A program made the position numbers and the translations under genes. This document shows, piece by piece, positions 11,372 through 22,491 of a stretch of DNA of 64,000 bases. The DNA is from Pomphorhynchus laevis (Eukaryota; Acanthocephala; Palaeacanthocephala; Echinorhynchida; Pomphorhynchidae): contig WNNJ02002664.1 in assembly GCA_012934845.2 (NCBI GenBank), positions 1 to 64,000 of the forward strand, in the 5' to 3' direction. Under the pieces are notes generated by a model. It saw only the letters and a list, made by a program, of their open reading frames with translations. It searched no databases and was not told the origin of the DNA. Numbering within the stretch: the first letter of the stretch is position 1; each line of letters begins with the position of its first letter.

Positions 11372-14290
11372 ATGGAAGGGGCAAAGCTTGGTATTTGCCC
11401 GCATTGTAACAGGCCAATCGCACTTACAAAATTCGGAAATGTACGTTTTCACAAGAGTTTTGGGGTTCGGTGCCCAGGCACTAGCTGCTCTTCGATTGTT
11501 GATTACACACCCAATATTTCCTCCCATGTCAAACTTACAGCCGAACGTCAAACCTACAAAGGATCTGAAATGGCTTCAACCAACGACGTTTCCCACAATT
11601 TGAATGCATATGAAACGCTTCACCGTATTTGGGCATCACCTACGCTGACAGTAAGACGAATCCCTTGGAGTTTACGAAATAAAGCAGCTCGCATTTTTAC
11701 AAATCTTATTGAGCAGGCACTAGAACATAAATCGCCATATAGCTGGACTAGTCTTTTGGGGTTCGCAAAAGTGTGCCTATCAGCTCATTCAGGTGATCAC
11801 CGAAATGTACGAAAACATATAGAGAATGCACTAAAGTCAGCCGAAAACAGGCAGTTTGACACTTCTTTTGCCGAAAACAGGCAGTTTGACACTTCCGTTC
11901 TCACGCATGTTTGTGCTCAACAAACGACCCGACATAAACACGACAAATCAAAGACAATGACAATCGAACTTGTGCGACAGGGAAACTACGGCAAGGCAAT
12001 GAAACGAATATCTTCGTCACGGCTGGCGCCGTTCACAGAACAGACACACCGTAAGCTCACAGATTTGCACCCACCCGGTAAAGGTATAATAACCTCAATC
12101 CCAACGGCAGAACACGGTATTGTCATCGATTCGGATACCGTTCGTGATTCAATTTTCTCATTCGTTCTGCATCGTCAAAAGGTTGTCTGGGTTTAAGAAC
12201 CGAACACCTACAAGACATGATCACAGCAGGCCAGTCTGGAAAGCTTCTAAGCCGCCTGACACATCTGATAAATTATATGGCAGCCGGTTACCTTACTGTA
12301 GATATATCTCGATATTTTGCGGGTGCAGATCTTATCGCTATAGAAAAACCAAATGGAGGTATACGCCCAATAGCGGCAGGAGAATTGTTACGGAGAGTGT
12401 GTGCAAAGTGTATTTGCACGAAGATGCGCGATAAGTTCACTCAAATATTTCAACCACAACAGGTCGGTGTTGCGGTGGCAAATGGCGCAGATTTAATAAT
12501 TCACCAGGTTCGACGATTGCACGAACAGATGAACACCTCGGAAAATTGGGTATGGGCGAAAGTGGATGTTTCGAACGCTTTTAATACAGTTGTCAGGCAA
12601 TGCTTTATTGACGCAGTCGACATTGAAGCACCTTCTATCGGACCGTGGATCAAATGGTGCTACTCGCAACCATCAAAATTACGATTTGGAGCAGCAAAAA
12701 GCCTGACATCGTCAGCAGGAGTACAACAAGGGGACCCTCTGGGCCCATTTCTTTTCGCACTGGCAATCCAACCGATTATTCGGAAAGTCGACTCGGTTAC
12801 AGGTATCGGTTTTAACAAGTGGTATTTAGACGATGGAATAATTGGAGGTGAACCCAAGGCAGTTGCTATCACATTAAACATGATTGCAAATGAGCTGGAA
12901 AAAATCGGACTATCAATGAATTGACAATAAACCGAATTAATAGGCCATACAGAAGCAATTATCTCAACGCAGACAGAATGGACTCACTCTCCACATACCA
13001 AGTCTGACAGCAATTTTACTCTTTTGGGATGCCCAATTGGTTCGCAAGAGTTTGTAGAAGCATATCTCATAAATAGTTGCTTACCAAACCTAGTAAATGA
13101 CACAGAGCTTGTCGCGTCGCTTCCGGACGCTCATGTGGCTTACCTGCTATTGCGCCACTGTGCTTCCGCTCGATGAATAGCATTCTTAATTAGGAATGTA
13201 GATCCAGCAAGCACCGAACTTTTCTGTAAGCAGTTTGATAATGCTGTGATACAGGCGATGAAAATCATCGCTTCAATACAACTATCAGCGCGAACACGAT
13301 CTCAAGTTGAGCTCCCACTAAAAATGGGCGGTCTGGGCCTTAGGAGTACAAACAAACACAGAGCAACAGCCTTTGCAGCAAGCGTCAGCACAGTGGCTGC
13401 GTTTGTGAACCAGGATCCAAATACATTTCCGGGCTTTGTAAACGCGAATGAAATACTTGCGTTACACGGAGAAGAAGTGGAACAGCAGGCTTCATCCACA
13501 AGACAACATCAAATATCGTTCAAAATCGACTCAGAGAAGCGGAAAAATCTATTAGACACAGGAGATGATCGGACAAGGGCCAGACTAATATCGGTATCAC
13601 AGCCACATGCGCACGCATGGTTACAATGCGCCCCAAATCGAAGTCTTGGCCTAGCTCTTACCGACCAAGAATTTACAATTCTTATAAGAATGTGGTTAGG
13701 CCTGCAAATTGCTCTAAGTGACTACCGTTGTAGTCGATGTTTGTGAAACGCAGATGCTGAGGGCTTTCATGCACTAACTTGCAACTACGGTGGTTTTCAA
13801 GGAATGCGTCATAATGGAATTCGTGACGTCGTTCTCCAGGCGGCACAATCAGCAGGAATGTATGTGGGTTGCGAGGTTCGCAACCTTGTCCAAAATCTTC
13901 ACGAACGGCCAGCCGATATTCTGATCTATGGGGATCCTTTAGATGCTATAGACTTCGCTGTAACACATCCACTACAGAAATCGTTTCTTCGCCAATCAGC
14001 TTATGAGCCTGGTTACGCAGCTGCGCAGTACGCATCATCGGTCAAAGATAGAAAGTACCGTGCTAAAATGATTGAGGCGGGATATAACTTCATACCTGCA
14101 GTCTTGGAGTGTTACGGCGGCTGGAATATGGAAGGGGAGAAAATCATCAGACGAATCGCCCGATACTTAGCAATTCGATCATCTATACCATACAGCATCG
14201 CATCTGCATAGCTCTTTCAACGAATATCAATAGCACTCATGAGAGGAAATTCAAAAGCTATATTATCTAGCATTGATATGTTAAACCGAC
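11372..14290 (+). mobile_element. LINE with restriction-like endonuclease (R2 superclade type)
   Basis: A single-ORF LINE. The N-terminus has a zinc-finger-like CPHC...H(5)C cluster (11,396-11,490). RT blocks are in 12,190-12,924: KPNGGIRPIAAGELLRRV, QQVGVAVANGAD, AKVDVSNAFNTVVR, GVQQGDPLGPFLFALAIQP and the active site WYLDDG, where YADD is more usual. The C-terminus carries a C-x2-C...H-x4-C knuckle (CSRC...FHALTC, about 13,726-13,785) and a PD-(D/E)xK type endonuclease with RHNGIRD, ERPADILI, AIDFAVTHP and ECYGGW (13,806-14,130). One frameshift lies near 12,190. After it a single frame runs to at least 14,290, interrupted by in-frame stops at 12,922, 12,928, about 13,174, 13,744 and 14,209. 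A 30-bp tandem duplication (11,841-11,896) lies in the N-terminal region. The exact clade (R2, Utopia, NeSL or related) is not resolved. Confidence 0.82.
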
Positions 14291-14664
14291 CGTATTACGA
14301 GATCGCTAACCCCATAATGGAGAATCCCACACGAAGAATGAACCCCTTCCAGGCACTTGATCTGGCAGTTGACTCTCTTCCATCGTCAATTGATCAGTCC
14401 GCTCCTGGATACATTGAATTTAACAATACAAATGAAGTAACTGTCACGCTAGCTAATATACCAGGATCCAGTGTCGATACGTCAGTTTTTACAGGAACTC
14501 ATAAATTGTGTTCCAACAGAGATTGTGTACTTATAGAAGAAAACGGAAAATTCACACTAAAAGTATTGAGCTCTGAAATCACAGTAAAGCCCCAAAGTCT
14601 TTCAAGAAAAAATTGTAAAAATTTTTACCATCGGTGCTTCAAACAACTTACAAAATCAAGCTAA
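14239..14664 (+). CDS. Open extension at the RLE LINE / jockey-like LINE junction
   Basis: This 141-codon open stretch continues the frame of the preceding endonuclease domain. Its first residues (with the preceding FQRISIALMRGNSKAIL) match the usual C-terminus of that LINE type. The rest (MNPFQALDLAVDSLPSSIDQ... TGTHKLCSNRDCVLIEENGK) is unfamiliar. Similarity to the second jockey-like LINE copy (49.4 kb) becomes clear only from about 14,620. It could be a C-terminal extension, 3' sequence of the RLE LINE, or 5' sequence of the next LINE. No function is claimed. Confidence 0.35.
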   Translation: MRGNSKAILSSIDMLNRPYYEIANPIMENPTRRMNPFQALDLAVDSLPSSIDQSAPGYIEFNNTNEVTVTLANIPGSSVDTSVFTGTHKLCSNRDCVLIEENGKFTLKVLSSEITVKPQSLSRKNCKNFYHRCFKQLTKSS

Positions 14665-14665
14665 T

Positions 14666-15859
14666 ATGGAACGGAACTCAGGTATTTCCAATGTAACATC
14701 GAATTTTCAAGCCAAAGAAAACAAGGTTAGTCCTATTTCGTCTAATTTTTTAATCTCAAGCACGGATGGAGAACTCCCTCCTGTGCCTAAAGTGGTGAAT
14801 CTGGTAATAATCAGACTTCTTCAACCATTTGAAAGGAAGAATCTTTTCAATATTTTTCTGAGAGTTTACAAGCTCTTATAAGAAGAGAATTCTATTTAAT
14901 TCGATAAAATATTTAGATTCCGAAATCCGGGTTTCTTTCAGCTCTCCAGATCTGGCAGCATCGTACCTAGAATTTTTCGAAACACACCTAAAAGAATTTG
15001 GGTCAACTACTTACAGGCCTATTCAGGCGACTCTGAAAATTAATAATTTTCCGCCCTTCGCAACGGAGAAAGATATCATTGCTCTCACATCTGAGTTCAA
15101 AATTCATAATATTCGCCCAATCCTGGGCAAGAAAGGCCAGGCTATACCAATAGCATTCTGTTCTACCGCAGTCGATCAGGCGGAATGTCTGGCTAAAAGC
15201 AAATGTAACCCCTTTCTGGGGTACAATCTTTCTTTCAATATCGTAGATGCTGATGACTTAACATACCCCCATTGCAATGGGTGCCACCTCTGGGGGCACT
15301 GGTCCTCGAACTCTACTAGGCCCCATACGTGTGGGGTTTGCAGCTCTTCCGAAGTCCATGAGGGGAAATGTTCTCTCCCCCCTCTGTGTTCCAATTGTGG
15401 TGGTCAGCACCCGGCCTGGTCTAGAAGATGTCCTATCTTCAAAGAATACAAATTAAGGCATTGTGGGGCACCGGTCAAACCGGCCCACTTTGCCGCTGCC
15501 AGCTTATCCAATTCAAACGGTTATGGTATGTCGGACACCGACATTTTCAAAATTGTTGACGCAAGACTACAGATATATAAAGACGAGATTCGAGCCTAAA
15601 GAACCATCTGATAGCGAAATTCGAGGAGTCCCGTTCTCCTCCATCGACGATTCTTACCTCTTCAAAGAGAGCCCCCCGTTCTAAGAAGAGATCATCTTCT
15701 AAACAAAAGTTGGCTTCCTTGAAGTTGGCAAAGAAAGATGATATATGCTGGGAGTTGTTGGCCTCAAAGGGAGATGAAGATAATGCCGGTGGGCAAGTGT
15801 CTTCTCCTGGTAGGGCTGGGAGTGAGAAGGGCAACTTTCTCTCTCCTAGTTTCTGCTAG
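14666..15859 (+). pseudogene. ORF1 (gag-like RNA-binding protein) of the jockey-like LINE
   Basis: This encodes the nucleic-acid-binding ORF1 protein of a jockey/I-type LINE. The N-terminal half reads PVPKVVNLVIIRLLQPFERK...; a frame change near 14,860 leads to DSEIRVSFSSPDLAASYLEF. At 15,260-15,440 are CCHC-type zinc knuckles: CNGCHLWGHW (with the last Cys replaced by Ser), CGVCSSSEVHEGKC and [15 protein letters not shown], the last being the jockey/I signature. A basic, Ser/Lys-rich tail ends at 15,859 in another frame. ORF2 starts 34 nt downstream. At least two frame changes make this ORF1 defective as it stands. Confidence 0.75.
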
Positions 15860-15893
15860 GAGGTAGGCATCCCACTCCAGCTGTCGTAACACA

Positions 15894-18353
15894 ATGCAAA
15901 GTAGTCAAGAGCCTTTTTCACTGAATATACTTCAGTGGAATTCGGGAGGTGCTTCTGCCCTTAGCCTTCTATCTGGTAGAGATGCGGATGTTATAGTCCT
16001 TCAGGAGACGCGGTCTATCCGTATCCCCCAGGACATTACTCGATTTATCCCCAAGCATATTTACACCCACTTCACTCCGTACATAACCCCTCCTCACGCC
16101 TCTTCATCTCAAGGTCTTTTAACCCTAGTTAAATGCTCCTTAAGATCATCCCTTCTTTTAAACTATTCTTGTCCAGCCCTGTCTTGTTTAGCTGTTTCAC
16201 TTTGTAAGAATGGTAAACGTATCAGCATAGCCAATATCTATATTAGGCCAGGGGAAATTCACAAGAACCGTGATCTCCTGGACCGTATCTTGGGTAGTGG
16301 CTATGACATGTTACTCGGTGACTTCAACGACAGAACTGGTCGTTGGATTAATGCAGCACTCTGCAGAGCCAGGAACGATTACCTTATTCACAAACCACCG
16401 TCCCCAACTTTTCATTGCTCAACAACTAATTCTCTCCTCGACATATTACTGCTTCATAAGATGTGGTTGTTGAAACCCATATGTACTGAGCAGTCGCGCC
16501 AAAAACAGACCATCTCTCATGACCTAATTCGTTGGCGGATAGAGGAAGATACGTTGCTTAGAAGGAGGTTTCACTTTGATCCCATCAGAGTGGCTTTCTT
16601 TCAGGCGGCTATCCAACTCTTCCCCAGAATTGGTAATGAGAATTTGACCGAATTTAATTCCTTCCTCTCCTCGCAAGCTACCGCGTTTCTTTCGACTACC
16701 TATAAAGGTCATATTTACAATCCCACTCCAACAAAACTCAAGGTTTTGGCTAAAATGCTACGTCTTCCCAATGTCTCTGTTTCCGCCAGGCAGGCCATCT
16801 CGAATGAATACTGGAGCACTAGATATAGGTTCCAGCTGAGCAGGGATAAGGCGAACATCGCTCACCTTAACCCTTATCAGTCTTCCTTCTGGAAGATATT
16901 CAAGAAGGAGAAGTTTGTCTGTTGGAAGGATAGAGCTTTGGGTTGGATTGGTAGTATAAGCCTTGATAATGTTTTGAAGGAGTCACTATCCCTACATAAT
17001 TATGGAGCCACTCAATCTCCCCAACCAATCCCGCCTTGGGGTGACTTCAGGAGCAGGGACTTATCTGTTACAGATATCCTTAACTCCTGGGGGCCACTTC
17101 CGGGCACCTCTAAATCCGTCGCTCCACTATCTTCTCGAGTCTGTCAGCTTTTGACAGCCGATCAAAGAAGAGAAGTGGCCGTCACAATGCTTTTAGCCTC
17201 ACCATCCGATGTAGCCGGCATCAATATTAGTCGTAGAATTTTCTTACCAAAGCATAGTCCGGTTTCATGTCCCAAAGATCTGCGTCCCATTTCGATTCAA
17301 AACTCCCTCATCTCCATCTACGAAAAAGCGCTTGCGCGTAGAATCCGCGACCATTTAAGTAGGCGTAATTTGATCCCACCGAGTTTTCACGGGTTTGTCA
17401 AGGGACGCTCGGTTCATTCAGCAATAGGTGAAGTGCATCAGTTTTGTAGGGATAATAGCCATCAACTAGCTGTGGCTGTTTTCCTTGACTTTTCTGCTGC
17501 ATTTGACCGCATTTCCATTCCCTTTGTTATCTCCTCTCTCAGGTCCCTCGGGTTGCCTGCGAGAATTGTTAACAGGGTGGAGATATTACTGTTTACCAAG
17601 AGGTTCTACTATGAAGACGACCCTGATGCGTGTCAGTTCTACCCTATTACAGGTGTGCCCCAAGGATCCCCACTTTCTCCTATCTTATTTCTTGCTGCCT
17701 CCATTGTACTATTCAAGAATTTTAAACGTGATCAACATCTAGTGGTATACGCTGATGATACTACGGCCCTGTTCTCTGGACGCAGGTGCAAAGATGTCGC
17801 TTCGGACATCAGCCGTTTCTTTTTAAGATTAACAGACCAGCTGACCCTATCCAATCTTATTTTAAATTCATCCAAATCGCAGGTAGTTGTCTTTCATGGC
17901 ACCCCTGCGACAAAGAAAAAATTAAAGAGACTAGCACTCTCAGCTCTATCTTCTATATTGACTAATCAACCACTCCCTACCTTCACAAGTCGAGTAAAAT
18001 ACCTGGGGTTCACTGTTACGGTGAACTGGTCGGCGAAAGCTGACCTGAATAGACTTAAACGTATCCTGAAGAAAGCTAGGTGGGCCCTGAAACGGGCTCA
18101 GCATCTGTCGTTGAATGGGAAAACCCAAGTGCGCCTCTGGGGTACTTGGGCTATCTCGGGATTAGTCTTCTTTTCGAGAGGACGTCCTCCAGAGCAAAGA
18201 CTAAGGTTTCTCAAGCTCCTCATCTCGCGATTACCGCGCATAGTCCGCCTAGATTGGATTCTTCGGGGGGTGATAGACCCCGGGTGGTTCAGTCGAAGAG
18301 CGGCGTGTTGGATGTGCTGGAGGGCTCAGATCCCGCTGGACCTGAGGCCGTGA
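15894..18353 (+). CDS. ORF2: endonuclease-reverse transcriptase of a jockey/I-like LINE, uninterrupted
   Basis: An 819-codon open frame. An apurinic endonuclease-like domain comes first ([32 protein letters not shown], residues about 8-150), ending around SHDLIRWRIEED. The reverse transcriptase follows: [62 protein letters not shown] and [11 protein letters not shown] (residues about 460-630), then the thumb with VKYLGFTV. No RNase H domain is seen. The start ATG follows ORF1 by 34 nt. The frame has no internal stop, unlike the second copy of this family at 51.8-54.9 kb, so this copy is younger or still constrained. The clade call (jockey/I group) rests on the ORF1 knuckles and the AP-endonuclease. 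Confidence 0.9.
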   Translation: MQSSQEPFSLNILQWNSGGASALSLLSGRDADVIVLQETRSIRIPQDITRFIPKHIYTHFTPYITPPHASSSQGLLTLVKCSLRSSLLLNYSCPALSCLAVSLCKNGKRISIANIYIRPGEIHKNRDLLDRILGSGYDMLLGDFNDRTGRWINAALCRARNDYLIHKPPSPTFHCSTTNSLLDILLLHKMWLLKPICTEQSRQKQTISHDLIRWRIEEDTLLRRRFHFDPIRVAFFQAAIQLFPRIGNENLTEFNSFLSSQATAFLSTTYKGHIYNPTPTKLKVLAKMLRLPNVSVSARQAISNEYWSTRYRFQLSRDKANIAHLNPYQSSFWKIFKKEKFVCWKDRALGWIGSISLDNVLKESLSLHNYGATQSPQPIPPWGDFRSRDLSVTDILNSWGPLPGTSKSVAPLSSRVCQLLTADQRREVAVTMLLASPSDVAGINISRRIFLPKHSPVSCPKDLRPISIQNSLISIYEKALARRIRDHLSRRNLIPPSFHGFVKGRSVHSAIGEVHQFCRDNSHQLAVAVFLDFSAAFDRISIPFVISSLRSLGLPARIVNRVEILLFTKRFYYEDDPDACQFYPITGVPQGSPLSPILFLAASIVLFKNFKRDQHLVVYADDTTALFSGRRCKDVASDISRFFLRLTDQLTLSNLILNSSKSQVVVFHGTPATKKKLKRLALSALSSILTNQPLPTFTSRVKYLGFTVTVNWSAKADLNRLKRILKKARWALKRAQHLSLNGKTQVRLWGTWAISGLVFFSRGRPPEQRLRFLKLLISRLPRIVRLDWILRGVIDPGWFSRRAACWMCWRAQIPLDLRP

Positions 18354-18360
18354 CATCATT

Positions 18361-18882
18361 ATGAAGACTAGATGCTATTATGAATTGTCTTATTTGAACT
18401 GCATTTGTTTTTTTTCTAATGTCTCTTTTCGTTATTTTTTAAGAAATTCCTTATTATTATTAAGTCTTTCAAGCAAAATTAAGACACATTTTAACACCTT
18501 TCTGCAACAATGTGACAATTCATCAAATCATAACAACGCTGATGATCCTGAATCTTTACCTATAAACTCACAGCCAGAAACCGAAATTAGTAAACAGACC
18601 GTTGATTATATGACACATGACGTACATACATTATCTGATTCTGAATTAACTGACAGTTTATCGAACGCAAATAGTGATAATCATGAATCGGACGGAAGTT
18701 TTAATTATGAAACAGAATTATTAACTGACTTTTGTGAAACAGATCAAATAATCACGCCCACTATAAACAAACAGATGATACCGGAAAAAGGCCGGCTAGT
18801 TGTCAGTGGATCGGTTGATTCAGATATTCTAGATGATCAGGCGCTATCTGAAAGTAGTAATAATGAAGAGGAGGAAGTCTAA
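18361..18882 (+). CDS. Acidic unknown ORF, possibly the last exon of a host gene
   Basis: A 173-codon frame opens 8 nt after the LINE stop. The first 40 or so codons overlap likely LINE 3' UTR (tracts of T, and a TTTTTTAAG acceptor-like site at about 18,432-18,441). From about 18,490 the protein is Asp/Glu/Ser/Asn-rich (ADDPESLPINSQPETEIS, LSDSELTDSLSNANSD, SDILDDQALSESSNNEEEEV) and ends at 18,882. An AATAAA lies at 19,005-19,010. This would fit a host C-terminal exon with the LINE inserted just upstream. I see no recognised domain and no upstream exons. Chance or LINE-derived origin cannot be excluded. Confidence 0.4.
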   Translation: MKTRCYYELSYLNCICFFSNVSFRYFLRNSLLLLSLSSKIKTHFNTFLQQCDNSSNHNNADDPESLPINSQPETEISKQTVDYMTHDVHTLSDSELTDSLSNANSDNHESDGSFNYETELLTDFCETDQIITPTINKQMIPEKGRLVVSGSVDSDILDDQALSESSNNEEEEV

Positions 18883-19004
18883 CGCTATCGATTATGGACA
18901 TTATACGAAGAGGTTAACTATTTCTTTGACATTTTTGTTCTTTTGTTGTAATTCGTAAATTGAACAACACCCATTTTGAAACAAACAAAAAAATCATAAA
19001 ACAA

Positions 19005-19010
19005 AATAAA
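19005..19010 (+). promoter_or_regulatory. Candidate polyadenylation signal
   Basis: AATAAA about 120 bp after the acidic ORF. In sequence this AT-rich, single AATAAA matches are weak evidence. Confidence 0.3.
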
Positions 19011-19374
19011 AGCAAAATCATAAAACAGATGATAAAAACACTTGTTTATTGAATAATGAAAATAATATTATCGAGTAATAAAATTATAATTTAATCTGAA
19101 CCAAAACAAAATCTTAGTACAATGAGAAACAAACAAATTGAAAAATTCAAAAATGTAATATTAGAATAATTAATTATAATTTAATTTAAGGTTGGAATCG
19201 GATTTATTATTAAACATTAAATTAGGTTCTTTTTTAAATAAAATACGCTTCTTGAATAATGCGAGATAGCAAGTTACTTTCAAATGATTAAATAGTTGCA
19301 TTTTCAAAATCAACGGAATGACTCAAACTAGCAAAATGCTCAGCAACAACACAAGAAGTGGTCCCCTTAAAAAG

Positions 19375-20035
19375 GATTTATTTTAACGTGGCAAATGCGT
19401 GCCAGCGCACGCTTACATGACCACAACAAAACAAAACTGTGAATCAGGTGTCGAGAAGGTGTGAACGGAGGAGGTGTTTGAATGTGATAAAGGAGGGAGC
19501 GCGGCGGACGTCGAGAGGGAGTTGATTCCAGGCGAGTGAGGCGGCGACGAGGAAGGATCGGAGACCGTAGTTGTTGGAGTAATTAGGAACGTGGAGTAAG
19601 ATGGTATGACGGAAACGCCGTGATAGAGAGGTGGGGCGAGTGTCGACTAAGAAAGAAAGGTTGATGAACGATGGGGAGTTGACAGCGATGAGACGAAAAG
19701 TTACGAGAAGAAAGCGGAGTTTGATGCGGATGTGGATGGTGGGCCAGGAGAGTTGGGCAATATATGTGAATATGTAGTCGAAGCTACGGAGACGAAAAAG
19801 CACTCGAACGGCGGAGTTGATTATTCGTTGTAGGGGTAGGATGATGGATTTTGGATTATTGGCGAAAAGGCCAAGGCAGTAATCGATTTTAGGGAAAAGA
19901 AGCGATGAAAGAAGAGACATACAAGAACGGAAGTCGATGAGGGGGTGGATACGGAGTATCTCACGAAGAATTAAGTAAGACGAGCGGACCTTGTCACGGA
20001 CGAACGGTTTAAGGGAAAGTTGATCATCGAAATGG
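19375..20035 (-). mobile_element. L2/CR1-like LINE, 5'-truncated 3' fragment
   Basis: The minus strand keeps an open 158-codon end of the RT protein (19,920-19,444): FPKIDYCLGLF, LPLQRIINSAVRVLFRLRSF, the PSFINLSFLVDTRPTSLSR stretch, [18 protein letters not shown] and WNQLPLDVRRAPSF. This is the conserved C-terminal region of L2/CR1-group LINEs. Upstream remnants reach about 20,030. The 3' UTR holds a hairpin (19,397-19,412) shared with the copies at 55.0 and 57.1 kb. Everything 5' of the thumb is missing, as is typical of incomplete reverse transcription. Confidence 0.85.
19397..19412 (-). other. 3' UTR hairpin of the L2/CR1-like LINE
   Basis: The RNA-sense strand reads GCGTGC-GCTG-GCACGC, a six-pair hairpin followed by ATTTGCCAC. 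Equivalent hairpins lie at 55,020-55,036 and 57,157-57,172. Stringent-type LINE RTs are known to recognise 3' stem-loops. That role here is inferred from conservation. Confidence 0.6.
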
Positions 20036-22491
20036 ACTCATTTTTACATATACAATTTTTGCCAATGTTTAGATAAGGATTGTGTTATCAATTAAGATAA
20101 TAAGGTTTTTTTACCTTTCTTACTGTATAATTAGTGTCAACTATTACTCAACTAAATGCATAGCAAAACGTACTTTTCTCTTTTTCCAAAAATTGTCAAT
20201 TGATAATTCGAATATAAAGTAATTGGTTCAAATCATGCAAGTGACCATTCCAAGTATCTTGATTCCAAAAATACAGATAATCTTGAAATACCCGAATGGA
20301 TTACAAACAAGCTGAGAAGCTTAGTATATCCACATTAATGTAATTTTTCGATTTTGAATGTTGATGATACACTGAAGATACAATGTATGCTCAGTGTATG
20401 TTTATAATATTATCCAACAAGCGTATTTCTCAATATTTTGATAAAAATATTATTTTTACTTCATTTATTGATCTTCTATAATTTATTTTTAACAATATGG
20501 AATAGAATATCTCATTGCTTAACAAAATATCTCATTGCTCAAATAAACTATTTTAAATTAGTAAATTTAAAGAATTAAATTGTTTTATTTTAAATTAAAA
20601 TTATTCATTAATAATTTTGTAAATTAGAACTTACTGTACACGAAAAGGCTTGTTATTTAAATAAACTTTTAAGTTTAGGCTTACCATCTTATCCAGATTG
20701 ATGCAAAATTCATCGATGTAGTAGTTACAACATCACGGTAAATTATAATCTGGTGTGGATTTTAGAATCAATTATTTCAGCATTTCAAAACGCAATATGA
20801 TGTAAGTTGATATGAGAGAGGTTTTAGGTATTAATGCAATATTACAAACTGTATAAAAGTGTATTACAAACTGTATACAATCGAATTTAGTCTGGTAACA
20901 ATAAACAATATTACTTTCACTAAGGAATTTTTAAGATCAAAACTTTTGTAGCAAGGGCTTGAACAACGATATCACTCAGCAAATTATTTACAACGATAAT
21001 TGATATCTTAAAGCACACATGATGTATGTTATTATCTCATTCATCGTAAAGCATTTCTTTAATTTACATATCGTACAAGGAAATAGTTTTTATTTGCAAA
21101 ACTTTAAGCAAAATAAAATTACGAATAATTTCGTTAGACTATAATACACTCTAACCAATAACAAATAGCGAATTGAGCACCGACGAACATCTACTAAAAT
21201 TATAACTCTAAAATTAAAATATACATAATTGATGTTGAATAAAAACAAGTAATAAGAAACCTAATATATTATATTTTACAGAGAAAAAAATTAAAATATA
21301 TAATACACGATTTAAAATATAATAAATATTCAATATACAAATTCTATTTCTTCATATTTGATATTTAGTCTATTCAATTTGTAAAGTAAAACTAGACAAT
21401 TTTTAATTTAATTTGAATAATTTATTAAAATAAATGCATAATAATTATAAGATCCCAGATATACGTATAAATCGAATATAAATCAACGTTTAATTTCTAT
21501 AAGTAATGAAGATGTCTACAAATAGTTACAATATTCTTACGTGCTGTAGATAAATGATATTTGACTAAGTGCATATTAAATTTAAATTTAAAATGTATTT
21601 TTTGCATTATCTTGTTTTATTTATAAAATACATTTAATTAAATTAAAAAGAAACAAAATGCATTAATTAGCTAGTGTAATTTACACAAGACAAATGAAAT
21701 TTATTCTTATTAATTAAATATTATTTTTATCTAATAGTTAATTATTAACTATAATTTTTAATATAATATTTTTTATTTGTTGATAAATAAACATCCGTAA
21801 AACGGTTACCCGATAACGGACCGAAAAAGTTGCACTTGAAAGCAAAATCATTTACATAGCACGTTTTTGGGAATTAAATACAATTAGATGCAGTTTACAC
21901 TAATACCATCGTTACTTCCTACATTAGTATTATGATGTGCTCGCTATTCGGAAGATTGTGAGGTACAGTTGATTTTGAAGTGATCCACAGCAACACTCTC
22001 TCATTTTCAGATTCGTGTATTATTTATTATTTTATTTATTATTTATTAATAATGTTTTGCAACCTTAAATAAGGATGTAACTTAATAGTAAATGCGAACA
22101 CACATTAAATATCAAATACGTGTACGGATATTGAAAGGATATAATCCAATAAATTTTAATTTTATTTCTGTGCAACAGAAATTTTGCTCGATTAATTTAC
22201 AGACAAAGTTATTGTTAAAAATAAAACATATCAGCCCACATAAAGATACTTTCAAAAATCAAATACAACATTTTTATAGATTGTTTTATATTACCAAATC
22301 TTTCATACGAATTCGCTCATATTAGGAAACCTTTCACTATTGAATCTATATTCGTTAACGAGTTATATCTCAACTTACAAACAAAATCTAATTATTAGTA
22401 ATTAATTTATATCATCAAGACTTGACAATTAAATTTAAAATTTTAATTATTCAATATTTATTACTCACTACAAACTTAAAATGAAAATTAC
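20036..22491. other. AT-rich intergenic with one possible exon
   Basis: Mostly unremarkable AT-rich DNA. On the plus strand at about 20,233-20,340 a short open stretch (ASDHSKYLDS, EIPEWITNKLRSLVYPH, stop) is more protein-like than its surroundings, but I cannot support it as a gene. Confidence 0.4.
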
